Source: DASUFZ01 sp035541475 (lineage in GTDB: Bacteria; Myxococcota_A; UBA9160; SMWR01). From it: DNA of 64,000 nucleotides. Each line of letters begins with the position of its first letter. Position 1 is the stretch's first letter. Shown here in pieces: positions 27,119-35,850 of this stretch. The stretch covers positions 1-64,000 of the forward strand of contig DATKND010000003.1 of assembly GCA_035541475.1 (NCBI GenBank). The letters run 5' to 3'. The notes below the pieces were generated by a model. That model was not told the DNA's origin and did not search any database. It worked only from the letters and a program-made list of their open reading frames with translations. The position numbers and the translations under genes were made by a program.

Positions 27119-28402
27119 TCAAGCGAGCCGGCTCAGATACTCGAGATCCTGCTTCTGCGTCGCCTTCCCGCCGATGGCGAGGATCTGGAAGCCGCCCTTC
27201 TCGGAGCGCCGGTAGTAGATGCGGCCCTTGCCCGCGAAGCCGAGCTCGAAGATCGAGAGCTGCGCGGGGAGTCCGCCGACCTTGCGCCGCACGGCCGCGC
27301 TCTCGGACTCGTCGGAGAGGCGCTTCAGCGACTCCTCTGCGCGCAGCCGCAGCGACTCGTCGCCGAGCGCGGCGAACTCGTCGATCGCGCGATCCTCGAA
27401 CTCGAGGTTCTTGTAGAGCGTGCGGAGCCGGCGCCCGATGCGCTCGGCCTCGCGCACGCGGCCGCCGCCTTCGCGCGGCTTCGCCTCGGCGTGCGCGGCA
27501 GTCGCGAGGCGGTCGCGCAGACCGGCGATCTCGCGCTCCTTCTGGCCGACGTCCTCGAGCGCCTCCTCGAGCAGATCCTCGAGCGCCTGGTGCTCCTGCT
27601 GGAGCTCGGCGCCGCGCTCGGCGCCGGTGCGAAGCTCCTCCTCGCGCTGCGCGAGCTCGCGCAGCTTCTGCTGGAGCAGCGCGCGCTCGGCCTCGAGCTC
27701 GCGGATCGCCGCCGCCTGCGAGCGCTCGGCGGGCTCGACCGTGCGCAGCCGCTGGCGCACCGCGTCGAGCTCCTCCTCGATGGCGCGCGCGCGCTGCGCG
27801 GCGTCGTCGCGTGCCGAGACCGCCGCGTGGAGCCGCTCCTCCTGGCCACGCGCCTGGCGGCGCTGCATCACGAACAGGCTCTGCAGCAGCAGCGCGCCGT
27901 AGCCGACGATGAATCCGCCCGAGAGCAGCGAGCCGATCGGCACCGAGACGTTCACGTCCGAGATCGGCGGCAGCAGCTCGATCGCCTGGCGCATCGCCGC
28001 GTCGAAGCCCTGCGCGGGCGGCGGCGGGGCCAGGCTGCCGACGCCGACGTAGATCGGTGTCTTGCCGTCGGCTCCGATCACCGTCACGTTCACCTGCACT
28101 CCGCCCCAGCGCGTCCAGAGCGATTCGCGCACCGCGCTGGCCACGCGGCTCTGGATCTGCGGGACGATCGGTCCGTCCATCGGGGAGACGCGAACCGCCT
28201 GCCGTACGGCGTCGCGGAAGTGCTGGAGCAGGAGGCCCTCGGCCGCCTGGATGGTGATCAGGTAGAGCATCAGGAAGGCGAAGATCGCGAGGTACGTGAA
28301 TCGAAAGCTCGCGAGTCGGTCGAGCTGGCCGGAGCGCGAAGCGCCCCGCAAGGTCGGCATCTCGCCCTGCACCGCCACGGTGTCCGCCATCGGCGTGAGC
28401 AT
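27119..28402 (-). CDS. Membrane-anchored coiled-coil protein with C-terminal RelE/ParE-like domain
   Basis: 427 residues from ATG 28402; ATG 28390 is an alternative. Transmembrane helices at about 37-59 and 159-179 flank a periplasmic segment of roughly 100 residues. A long coiled coil (about 181-325, e.g. ELEAERALLQQKLRELAQRE) faces the cytoplasm. The last ~95 residues have the strand and charge order of the RelE/ParE/HigB toxin fold: FEDRAIDEF, a helix pair, KVGGL, SIFELGFAGKGRIYYRR, FQILAIGGKATQKQDLEYL. No antitoxin gene is adjacent. I know of no described family with this order; the RelE-like call rests on pattern, and ribonuclease activity is unproven. Divergent from a methyltransferase gene. 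Confidence 0.75.
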   Translation of the reverse strand: MLTPMADTVAVQGEMPTLRGASRSGQLDRLASFRFTYLAIFAFLMLYLITIQAAEGLLLQHFRDAVRQAVRVSPMDGPIVPQIQSRVASAVRESLWTRWGGVQVNVTVIGADGKTPIYVGVGSLAPPPPAQGFDAAMRQAIELLPPISDVNVSVPIGSLLSGGFIVGYGALLLQSLFVMQRRQARGQEERLHAAVSARDDAAQRARAIEEELDAVRQRLRTVEPAERSQAAAIRELEAERALLQQKLRELAQREEELRTGAERGAELQQEHQALEDLLEEALEDVGQKEREIAGLRDRLATAAHAEAKPREGGGRVREAERIGRRLRTLYKNLEFEDRAIDEFAALGDESLRLRAEESLKRLSDESESAAVRRKVGGLPAQLSIFELGFAGKGRIYYRRSEKGGFQILAIGGKATQKQDLEYLSRLA

Positions 28403-28490
28403 ACCCAGGTTGGAGGCTCCTGCAGGGGGGAAGGTTTCACGTTGCGCCCGCGCGCTCGTTTGCTCGCGCAGCCCGGGTCTCGTCTTCTGA

Positions 28491-28540
28491 ACTTCGCTCG
28501 CCTGTGGCTCGCTGCGCGCCGGGCTTTCAGCCCGGCTTGC
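28491..28540 (+). repeat. Copy of intergenic repeat family 2 (R4)
   Basis: ACTTCGCTCGCCTG, then GGCTCGCTGCGCGCCGGGC, ending in the hairpin GCCGGGC-TTTCA-GCCCGGC (28518-28536) and CTTGC. It lies 15 bases before the ATG of the methyltransferase gene. The CTTCGCTCG and CTCGCTGCGC blocks recur in R2 and R5. Confidence 0.5.
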
Positions 28541-28555
28541 TAGGGTGTGTTCGCG

Positions 28556-29350
28556 ATGCGAGTCGTCGATCTCGACCGGGACATGCGCGACGTGATCCCG
28601 ACCGGCGCGACGCGCGACAGCGAGTTCCTGTTCGCCCGGATGACCGAGCGCACCTTGGCCGCGACGCGCGCCGGTCCGGGCCTGCGCGTGCTCGACGTCG
28701 CGAGCGGCGCCGGCCAGGACGCCGCGGCGCTCGCGGCGCGCGGCGCGTTCGCGGTCGCGGTCGAGCCGTCGGCGCGCATGGTCGGGCTCGCGCGCATCGT
28801 CTCGGAGCGCGACGGCGGGCCGCGCGCGCACGCCGTGCGCGCCTGGGGCGACGCGCTGCCCTTCGCCAGCGAGAGCTTCGACGCCGTCTTCTGCAAGGGC
28901 GCGCTCGACCACTTCGACGCGCCCGAGGCCGCGATCGGCGAGATGGCGCGGGTGACGCGCTGCGACGGGCGCGTGGTGCTCGCGATCGCGAACTTCGAGT
29001 CGCTCGCGTGTCGCGTCGCGCGCGCCGGCGACCAGATCGAGGAAGAATGGCTCGGGCGCGCGCCGCGGCCGGGCCGGCGTCACTACGACGTGCCGCACGA
29101 TCACTTCACGCGCTACGACCCCGCGCTGATGCGCGAGCAGGCCGAGGCGCACCTGGCGCTCGAGCTCGTCGAAGGCGTGTCGCTCGCGTGGGGACTGCCG
29201 GGCTGGTCGCGCGCGCTCGCGCGCCTGCCGCAAGGCGTCGCCGAGCTCGCGCTGCGCGGGCTCGATCAGCTCGCGGCGCGCTGGCCGGCGGCCGCCGACG
29301 TGCTCGTCCTCGCGGGCCGCCCGCGGCGAGCGGCGACGAGCTCGGCGTAG
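28556..29350 (+). CDS. Class I SAM-dependent methyltransferase
   Basis: 264 residues from ATG 28556; GTG 28547 is possible. The SAM-binding motif I is LRVLDVASGAGQDAAALA (near residues 42-59), followed by the acidic VAVEPSARM loop, GDALPFASESFDAVFCKGAL and the post-motif EMARVTRCDGRVVLAIAN. This is the Methyltransf_11 (UbiE/Coq5-like) class; the substrate is unknown. It lies beside glycosyltransferases and a second methyltransferase, so a surface glycan or glycolipid substrate is plausible. Its last 85 bases overlap the convergent glycosyltransferase gene. Confidence 0.87.
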   Translation: MRVVDLDRDMRDVIPTGATRDSEFLFARMTERTLAATRAGPGLRVLDVASGAGQDAAALAARGAFAVAVEPSARMVGLARIVSERDGGPRAHAVRAWGDALPFASESFDAVFCKGALDHFDAPEAAIGEMARVTRCDGRVVLAIANFESLACRVARAGDQIEEEWLGRAPRPGRRHYDVPHDHFTRYDPALMREQAEAHLALELVEGVSLAWGLPGWSRALARLPQGVAELALRGLDQLAARWPAAADVLVLAGRPRRAATSSA

Positions 29351-30582
29351 ACGTCGGCCGTGCGCGCCGCGACGCGCGGCCACGCATAGGCGGCCTCGAC
29401 GCCCTTGCGACCCTGCGCTCCGAGCTCCGCGCGCGCCCTCTCGTCGGCGAGCAGCGAGCGGATCGCGCGCGCGAGCGTGTCGGGCCGCGCCGCATCGACG
29501 AGCACGCCGCCGCCGCCGGTCGAGACCACCTCCGGCAGCGCGCCGGCCGCGTTCGCGACGACCGGCGTGGCGCAGGCCATCGCCTCGACCGCCGGCAGTC
29601 CGAAGCCCTCGTAGCGCGACGGCACGACCACGAGCGCGGCGCGCCGGTAGAGCGAGACCAGGGTCGACGTGTCGACGCGGCCCGCGATCTCGACGCGCGC
29701 CGCGACGCCGGCGCGCTCGGCCCAGCCGCGCGCCGGGTTGTCGCGATGGGCGTCGTCGACGAGCACGAGGCGTGCCGGCGGCGGCACCTGCGCGAGCGCC
29801 TCGATCAGGCTGCGCACGCCCTTGTTCGGGTCGGAGGCGCGGCCGACGCACAGCAGCAGCGAGGGATCGCGCGGTGCGCCGTCGTCGGGCCGGAACAGCT
29901 CGGTGTCGACCCCGTTCGCGACCATGCGGAGCCTCCTCGGCGACACGCCGAAGTCGCGCTCGAGCGCGCGCGCCGAGACGGAGGACGAGGTGAAGACGCA
30001 GTCGAGGCGGCGCGCCACGGCCGCCTGCATCCCGACCGGATAGAACTCCATCGTGCCGAGCGCCTCGCGCAGGTTGCGGTCGCGATCGAAGGACGCGCGC
30101 CGGTCGACCGACAGCGGGTGGTGCACGGTGCTGACGACCGGGAGCCCGAGCCGCAGTAGCGGCAGCAGACCCCAGCCGAGGCACTGTACGTCGTGCACGA
30201 GGTCGTAGCGCTCGCCGCCGCGGAGCTTCGCCGTGAGGTCTCGCAGCGCGCGCACGCTGAAGGCGAAGGGCTCGGGCAGGAAGCCCATGCGCGAGGCCGC
30301 GAGCTCGTAGAAGTTGAGCGGCTCGAACACGCGTCGCAGCGGGCGCGGCAGCATGCGCGAGCGGTCCTTGTTGAACCAGCCGGCCCAGTACTGCGGGTTC
30401 GGCAGCCGGGTGACCTGCGCGAAGGGCATCGGGTCGGGGTAGGGCGGTCCGACCCAGACGTCGACGCGGTGCCCGAGCTTTGCCAGCTCGCGCGCGAGGA
30501 ACCAGAGGTACACGCCCTGGCCGCCGCAGTTCATGTTGCCGCGGTAGGCGACGAAGGCGACGCGCAGCGGCCGCGCGCTCAT
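29266..30582 (-). CDS. Glycosyltransferase family 4 protein
   Basis: 438 residues from ATG 30582. GT-B fold: the N-terminal half starts VAFVAYRGNMNCGGQGVYLW with the Gly-rich acceptor loop; the C-terminal half has the GT4 nucleotide-sugar site RYEGFGLPAVEAMACATPVV with the catalytic EGFGLPAVE box (near residues 325-333). HHPLSVDRRASFDRDRNL is shared with the neighbouring GT4 at 31273, so the two are paralogues. Coupled by four bases to the upstream methyltransferase gene. Probably acts at the inner membrane on a surface polysaccharide or glycolipid; the sugar is unknown. Confidence 0.9.
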   Translation of the reverse strand: MSARPLRVAFVAYRGNMNCGGQGVYLWFLARELAKLGHRVDVWVGPPYPDPMPFAQVTRLPNPQYWAGWFNKDRSRMLPRPLRRVFEPLNFYELAASRMGFLPEPFAFSVRALRDLTAKLRGGERYDLVHDVQCLGWGLLPLLRLGLPVVSTVHHPLSVDRRASFDRDRNLREALGTMEFYPVGMQAAVARRLDCVFTSSSVSARALERDFGVSPRRLRMVANGVDTELFRPDDGAPRDPSLLLCVGRASDPNKGVRSLIEALAQVPPPARLVLVDDAHRDNPARGWAERAGVAARVEIAGRVDTSTLVSLYRRAALVVVPSRYEGFGLPAVEAMACATPVVANAAGALPEVVSTGGGGVLVDAARPDTLARAIRSLLADERARAELGAQGRKGVEAAYAWPRVAARTADVYAELVAARRGRPARTSTSAAAGQRAAS

Positions 30583-31304
30583 GACGCCGGCGGCGACGGA
30601 GGCGCGAGCGGCTTCTCCGCGTAGAGGATCAGGCTCTTCGGGAAGCAGTAGTTGAGGACGCGCTCGAGGCGCGAGAGCCCGCGTGACACCGTCGCGCGGA
30701 TGAGGAACTGCCGGTAGGCGCGCACCAGCCGGCTCTCGTCCGCGCGCGGGAGCCCCGCGATCGAGCGCAGCACCCAGTAGGGCGTGTGCAGCGCGTGGGC
30801 GAAGCCGACGCCGCGCGTCGCGAGACCGGCCGCCGCGAGTCCCAGCGCGAGCTCGCGCGGCCGGAAGATCCGGATGTGACCGCCGGGCGACTCGAAGTAG
30901 TCGTCGCCGACGCGGAGGTAGAGGTTCTCGCTGGTCGCCGTCGGGATCGTGACCGCGACGAGACCTCCCGGACGCGTCACGCGCGCGAGCTCGCGCGCCG
31001 CGGCGCGGTAGTCGTGCACGTGCTCCATCACCTCGGAGCAGATCACCTTGTCGAAGCAGCCGTCCGGGAAGGGCAGGGCGAAGGTGTTGCCCTGCACGAA
31101 GGCGCCGAGTCGCTCGCGCTCCTTCGCGCGCAGCTCGAGCCGCAGCCGGTGCGCGTGCAGTCCCGCCGGGTCGAGGTCGAGGCCGACCACGTGCGCGCCG
31201 CGCTCGAGCGCCCCGAAGCAGTGTCGCCCCTCGCCGCAGCCGGCGTCGAGCAGGCGTTCGCCGGAGCGAACCCTAAGCCGCTCGAGATCGACGGTGAGCA
31301 GCAC
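30579..31304 (-). CDS. Class I SAM-dependent methyltransferase in glycosyltransferase operon
   Basis: 241 residues from GTG 31304. Motif I is ERLLDAGCGEGRHCFGALE (near 17-35); DLDPAGL, GNTFALPFPDGCFDKVICSE and VMEHVHDYRAAARELARVT follow. The C-terminal part has no known domain. It overlaps the upstream GT4 gene by 32 bases and the downstream GT4 gene by four, so the three are translated together. Likely methylates a sugar or lipid carrier in the pathway served by the two glycosyltransferases. Confidence 0.87.
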   Translation of the reverse strand: MLLTVDLERLRVRSGERLLDAGCGEGRHCFGALERGAHVVGLDLDPAGLHAHRLRLELRAKERERLGAFVQGNTFALPFPDGCFDKVICSEVMEHVHDYRAAARELARVTRPGGLVAVTIPTATSENLYLRVGDDYFESPGGHIRIFRPRELALGLAAAGLATRGVGFAHALHTPYWVLRSIAGLPRADESRLVRAYRQFLIRATVSRGLSRLERVLNYCFPKSLILYAEKPLAPPSPPAS

Positions 31305-32532
31305 GCAGCGTTTCCTCGAAGACCTCGCAGAGTCCGGCGGCCGCGTGCTTCCACTGGAAGACGTGCTCGACGCGGGCGCGCGCGGCGGCCCCCATGCGCT
31401 CGGCGCGGCCCGGCTCCTCGAGCAGACCGCGGATCGCGGCGGCGAGCGCGCGCGGGTCGCGCGGCGGCACCAGCAGGCCGGCGCTGCCGTCGCTGCCGAC
31501 GACCTCGGGCAGCGCGCCGGCCGCGTTCGCCACGACGGGAAGTCCGCAGGCCATCGCCTCGCTCGCGGGGAAGCCGAAGCCCTCGAAGAACGACGGCACC
31601 ACCGCGACGCGCGCGGTCGAGTACTCGCGCACGAGCTCCGGGATCGTGAGCATCCTCCGGCACAGGATCACGCGGTCCTCGAGCCTCAGGCGCCGGATCG
31701 CGCGCATCACGAGTCCGTCGTCGGGCACGCGGCCGTCGACGATCTTCAAGGTCAGCGGGCGCGGCAGCAGCGCGAGCGCCTCGAGCAAGGTGCCGACGCC
31801 CTTCTTGCGGTCCTCGGTGCGGCCGACGAAGAGGAGGTCGGCGTCCTTCGGCGTGCCGGGCACGGGGCGGAAGAGCTCGCTGTCCGTGCCGTTGTAGACG
31901 ACGCGCACCTCCTTCTCGGGGATGCCGAAGTAGCGCTCGATCTCGGCGCGCGAGGCCTCCGACACCGTCACGATCCGGTCGAGCCGCGGCGCGACGATCT
32001 GTTGCATCAGGAGCGGGAAGTAGAGCGTGCGCTTGATCTTCTTCACCAGGCTCGGGTCGATCGCGAAGTCGGCCTCGCGGTCGATGTGGAGCGGGTGGTG
32101 GATCACCGAGACGACGGGCACGCCGGTCGCGCGAATGCCGAGCAGTCCCCACGAGAGGCATTGGTTGTCGAAGACGACGTCGAAGCGGTGTCGCTGCTGG
32201 AGCGACTTCCAGCGCGCGAGCAGGCGCAGGCCGAAGCTCTGCATCTCGGGGAAGACGCCGAAGCGCGAGACGCCGAGCTCCCACAGGTTCAGCGGCTCGA
32301 GCAGCGAGAAGGGCCGCTCGCGACGCGCCCACTCCGGGTGCTTCACGCCGAAGACGTTCACGTTGGGGATGACGTGCATCGGAATGCCCGGCGCGAGCTC
32401 CGGCAGCGGCGGGCCCGCGATCACGTGCACGTCGTGCCCGGCGCGCTGCCACTCGCGCGCGAGGTAGGCCGCGTAGATGCCCTGGCCGCCGCAGTACATG
32501 TTGCCGCGGTAGGTCAGCAGCGCGATCCGCAC
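31273..32532 (-). CDS. Glycosyltransferase family 4 protein
   Basis: 419 residues from GTG 32532. Closely resembles the GT4 at 29266: start RIALLTYRGNMYCGGQGIYA, HHPLHIDREADFAIDPSLV, NGTDSELFRP, VGRTEDRKKGVGTLLEAL and the donor-site box FFEGFGFPASEAMACGLPVV. Two paralogous GT4 enzymes flanking a methyltransferase suggest sequential additions of related sugars. Five bases separate its start from the stop of the small membrane-protein gene upstream, so all four genes form one operon. Confidence 0.9.
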   Translation of the reverse strand: MRIALLTYRGNMYCGGQGIYAAYLAREWQRAGHDVHVIAGPPLPELAPGIPMHVIPNVNVFGVKHPEWARRERPFSLLEPLNLWELGVSRFGVFPEMQSFGLRLLARWKSLQQRHRFDVVFDNQCLSWGLLGIRATGVPVVSVIHHPLHIDREADFAIDPSLVKKIKRTLYFPLLMQQIVAPRLDRIVTVSEASRAEIERYFGIPEKEVRVVYNGTDSELFRPVPGTPKDADLLFVGRTEDRKKGVGTLLEALALLPRPLTLKIVDGRVPDDGLVMRAIRRLRLEDRVILCRRMLTIPELVREYSTARVAVVPSFFEGFGFPASEAMACGLPVVANAAGALPEVVGSDGSAGLLVPPRDPRALAAAIRGLLEEPGRAERMGAAARARVEHVFQWKHAAAGLCEVFEETLRAAHRRSRAA

Positions 32533-32537
32533 GGCGA

Positions 32538-32792
32538 CTAGCGCTCCTGCGTCGAGGTCGTGCTCGCGGCGTCGGCGGGCGGCGGCGGCGCGTCCTCGTA
32601 CGGCTCGACGCGAATCGTCGCGATCGTGTAGCCGACCCAGAAGGTGAGGCCGAGCGCGAAGAAGACGGCGATCGCGACCGGCAGGGCGAGCGCCCAGTAG
32701 CTCTTCTCGAGGAGCCCGAGCAGGAAGAGCGCCGCGACGACGACGACGCCGACGCAGATCAGGCCGCCTTGCGCGCGCGAGGCATCGGTCAT
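32538..32792 (-). CDS. Small two-helix membrane protein
   Basis: 84 residues from ATG 32792. Two hydrophobic helices (about 12-28 and 32-54: GLICVGVVVVAALFLLGLL, YWALALPVAIAVFFALGLTF) and a Pro/Ala/Thr-rich polar tail. No family recognised. Its position as first gene of the glycosyltransferase operon suggests a membrane accessory role; that is inference from context. Confidence 0.7.
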   Translation of the reverse strand: MTDASRAQGGLICVGVVVVAALFLLGLLEKSYWALALPVAIAVFFALGLTFWVGYTIATIRVEPYEDAPPPPADAASTTSTQER

Positions 32793-32998
32793 CGCGGTCT
32801 CCCGGTTGGTGTCTCTGCGGCGGGTGCGTGCGACCGCGGGTCGGCGGACCGGCGAGTATTCGGGGGGGAGAATCGGATGTCAACGGCTCGAGTCGGCGCG
32901 GATGGATGGCGTTCGCGGGTTCCGAGGCGAGACGGACGGCGTAGTGTCTGTGCGACGACGAGGCCGGTCGGCTCGGAGGTCGCGAAGCGCAGGGCGCG

Positions 32999-34651
32999 AT
33001 GAAGCGTGCACGGCTGCTGCTGCTCGGCGCCTACGTCGCGGTCTACCTGCTGCCGCTCGGCGTGCGTCCGCTCTTCGTTCCCGACGAGTACCGCTACGCG
33101 GAGATCCCGCGCGAGATGCTCGCGGGTGGCGACTGGGTGGTTCCGCGCCTGGCCGGATTCCGATACTTCGAGAAGCCGGTGCTGAGCTACTGGGTCTCGG
33201 CCGGCTCCCTCGCGTTGCTCGGCGAGAACGCGTTCGGGCTGCGGCTGCCCTCGGCGCTGGCGGCGGGGCTGTGCGCGTGGCTCACCGCCTTCGTGGTCCG
33301 GCGCGCGGGCGAAGACGCGCGTGCCTCGCTCCTCGCGGCCGGCGTATTGCTCACCTCCGGCCTCTTCTTCGGCGTCGCGACCTACAAGACGCTCGATTCG
33401 ATCTTCACGCTCGGCGTGACGGCGAGCCTCGTCTGCGCGTTCCTCGCCGGCGAAGGCGACGGCCGCAGGCGACTCGCGCTGTGGGCGCTGGCTGGCGCGG
33501 CGGCGGGCGCGGCGTTCCTGACGAAGGGGCTCCTCGGATTCGCGCTGCCGGCGATCGTGCTCGCGCCGTACCTCACCTGGGAGCGGCGCTGGCGAGACGC
33601 GCTCCGCCACTCGTGGATCGCCCCCGTGACCGCGATCGGTGTCGTGCTGCCGTGGAGCCTAGCGGTCGCGCGCAGCGACGCGGATTTCTGGCCCTACTTC
33701 TTCTGGAACGAGCACGTGCGGCGCTTCGCCTCGGACGACGCGCAGCACGTCGCGCCCTTCTGGTATTACGCCCCGGTGCTCCTCGGCTGCGCGATGCCCT
33801 GGACCCCGCTGTGGCCCGCTGCGGTGGTGGGCCTGCGCGCACGTCCGACGACCTCGTTGGTGCGCCTCGCGCTCTGCGGGCTCGTGTCCCCGTTCCTGCT
33901 CTTCTCGATCGCGCGCGGAAAGCTCGCGATCTACCTGCTGCCTTGCTTCCCGGCGCTCGCGATCCTCGTGGCGGTCGGGCTGCGCGCGGAGCTCGCGCGA
34001 TCCGGCCGCTGGCTGCGCGCAGGCCTGCGCGTGCTTGCGGTCGCGGTGGGCGGCGGGACGCTCGGGGTCGTGATGCTGTGGCTGCTCTCCTCTCGACTCA
34101 TTCGGGTGTACCAAGAGGGCGAGCTGGCGCGACTCATCCTGGTGGCTCTCGCGGCGAGTCTCGCCTCGCTCGCCTGGATCGCCGCGGCCCGGAGCCGTCG
34201 GCCGGAGCACGTGCTCGCGCTGGCGACCTTGGCGGCCACCCCGCTCTTCCTCGCGTACCCGTTCGTCGTCCCCGACCTCGTGCTCGAGCGCAAGGCGCCC
34301 GGGGCGCTGCTCGCGCGCCACGCGGACCGCCTGACCGAAGGCGCGCTCGTGGCGAGCGCGGCGCGCCTCGCGCCCGCGGTCTGCTGGCACGCGCGGCGCG
34401 ACGACGTGCTGGTGCTGGGCGGGATCGGCGAGCTCCGATACGGAGCCTCCCGCCCGGACTCTCACTCGCGTTGGCTCGGCCGCGTCGCGAACTTCCGGAG
34501 CCTGATCGCGGAGCAGGGACCGGGCCGTCACGCGGTGTTGGTCGCCGACCTCGAGTCCTACGCGCAGTGGGCTCCGCGGCTGCCTCGCCCATCCGTGGAA
34601 GACTCGCTCGGCAACTTCGTCTACGCCGAGTACACGAGCGCGCGCGACTGA
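32999..34651 (+). CDS. ArnT-like (GT83/PMT superfamily) membrane glycosyltransferase
   Basis: 550 residues from ATG 32999. Polytopic, about 12 transmembrane segments. The first periplasmic loop carries VPDEYRYAEIPREMLAGGDW, the DE motif and surrounding pattern of ArnT-type lipid-A/undecaprenyl-sugar transferases, followed by FEKPVLSYW. A soluble C-terminal region of ~120 residues (from LVASAARLAPAVCWHARRDD) matches the small periplasmic domain. It would move a sugar from a polyprenyl carrier onto lipid A or another surface acceptor. Divergent from the GT4 operon across 206 bases in which I find no clear promoter; just upstream of anmK. Confidence 0.87.
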   Translation: MKRARLLLLGAYVAVYLLPLGVRPLFVPDEYRYAEIPREMLAGGDWVVPRLAGFRYFEKPVLSYWVSAGSLALLGENAFGLRLPSALAAGLCAWLTAFVVRRAGEDARASLLAAGVLLTSGLFFGVATYKTLDSIFTLGVTASLVCAFLAGEGDGRRRLALWALAGAAAGAAFLTKGLLGFALPAIVLAPYLTWERRWRDALRHSWIAPVTAIGVVLPWSLAVARSDADFWPYFFWNEHVRRFASDDAQHVAPFWYYAPVLLGCAMPWTPLWPAAVVGLRARPTTSLVRLALCGLVSPFLLFSIARGKLAIYLLPCFPALAILVAVGLRAELARSGRWLRAGLRVLAVAVGGGTLGVVMLWLLSSRLIRVYQEGELARLILVALAASLASLAWIAAARSRRPEHVLALATLAATPLFLAYPFVVPDLVLERKAPGALLARHADRLTEGALVASAARLAPAVCWHARRDDVLVLGGIGELRYGASRPDSHSRWLGRVANFRSLIAEQGPGRHAVLVADLESYAQWAPRLPRPSVEDSLGNFVYAEYTSARD

Positions 34652-34683
34652 CCTCTCTCACGTGGTCGCCTACTCTGCGCGCC

Positions 34684-35850
34684 GTGCGTGTGATCGGGCT
34701 CATGTCGGGGACCTCGGCCGACGCGATCGACGCGGCGCTCGTCGAATGGGACGACCCGCGCGCGCCGAGGCCGTTCCGCCTGCGCGCCTATCGCGAGGAT
34801 CCGCTCGAGCCCGAGCTCCAGCAGCGCATCCACGCGCTCGCGGCGGGCCGCACGGCGCCGGGCGCGACCTTGCGCGAGCTGCTCGCGCTCGACGTGCTTC
34901 TCGGCGAGCGCTTCGCCGCCTCGGCGGCCGCGGTCGCGGCGGACGCGGGCCTGTCACTCGCCGACGTCGACGCCGTCGCCTCGCACGGCCAGACGGTCGC
35001 GCACCACCCGGAGCTGCGCGGCTCGCTCCAGATCGGCGACCCGTCGCGCATCGCGGAGCGCACCGGCTGCACGACCGTCGCCGACTTCCGCCCGCGCGAT
35101 CTGGCCGCGGGCGGCGAGGGCGCACCGCTGGCTCCGTTCTTCCACCTCGCCGCGCTCGGCGATCGGGCCGAGTCGCGGCTCGTGCTGAATCTCGGCGGCA
35201 TGGCGAACGTGACCTGGTTGCCGCGTGGCGGCGATCCCGACGAGGTGATCGCCTTCGACGTCGGTCCCGCCAACGCGCTGATGGATGGCGTGGTGCGGGC
35301 CGCGAGCGACGGTTGCGAGCGGATCGACCGCGACGGCGCGCGCGCGCGGCGCGGACGCGTGGACCGGTCGCTGCTCCTGCGACTGCTCGACGACGACTTC
35401 CTGCGGAAGTCGCCGCCGAAGAGCACGGGCCGCGAGCGCTACGGCGCGGCCGAGGCCGAGGCGCTCTGGCGCGAGTCCGTTGCCGCCGGCCGCTCGCTCG
35501 ACGATCTGGTCGCGACCCTCTGCGCCTTCACGGCGGAGGCCGTCGCGCACGCGTGTCGCACCCATCTCGCGGGCGCCGACTCGCTCGACCGCTTGCTGGT
35601 CGGGGGTGGCGGCGCGCGCAATCCGGCGCTGATGCAGGCGCTCGCTTCGGCGCTCGGAGGCGGCGTGCCCGTCGAGCCCTTCGACCGCCACGGCGTCCCG
35701 GCCGACGCCGCCGAGGCGATGGCCTTCGCCCTGCTCGGGCGCAACGCGCTGCTCGGGCTGCCGAACCATCTACCGCGCTGCACGGGCGCCGCGCGCGCGG
35801 CGGTGCTCGGCGAGATCGCGCCCGGGCGCTCCGGGAAGCTCCCCGTCTAG
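34684..35850 (+). CDS. anmK: Anhydro-N-acetylmuramic acid kinase
   Basis: 388 residues from GTG 34684. Hydrolyses and phosphorylates 1,6-anhydro-MurNAc to MurNAc-6-phosphate in murein recycling. Diagnostic start VIGLMSGTSADAIDAALVEW, then VASHGQTVAHHP, LQIGDPSRIAERTG, VADFRPRDLAAGGEGAPL, LNLGGMANVTWL, DVGPANALMDGV, KSTGRERYG and VGGGGARNPALM, all family hallmarks. It ends four bases into the convergent MBL gene; murU and amgK follow on the opposite strand. A MurNAc-6-phosphate phosphatase (MupP) that would join the two routes is not visible. Confidence 0.95.
   Translation: MRVIGLMSGTSADAIDAALVEWDDPRAPRPFRLRAYREDPLEPELQQRIHALAAGRTAPGATLRELLALDVLLGERFAASAAAVAADAGLSLADVDAVASHGQTVAHHPELRGSLQIGDPSRIAERTGCTTVADFRPRDLAAGGEGAPLAPFFHLAALGDRAESRLVLNLGGMANVTWLPRGGDPDEVIAFDVGPANALMDGVVRAASDGCERIDRDGARARRGRVDRSLLLRLLDDDFLRKSPPKSTGRERYGAAEAEALWRESVAAGRSLDDLVATLCAFTAEAVAHACRTHLAGADSLDRLLVGGGGARNPALMQALASALGGGVPVEPFDRHGVPADAAEAMAFALLGRNALLGLPNHLPRCTGAARAAVLGEIAPGRSGKLPV

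Noticed and set aside
27119..28402. Complete toxin-antitoxin pair including the RelE-like protein
   Set aside because: There is no small antitoxin gene on either side; neighbours are a receiver and a methyltransferase. The RelE-like part is fused to a membrane coiled-coil protein.
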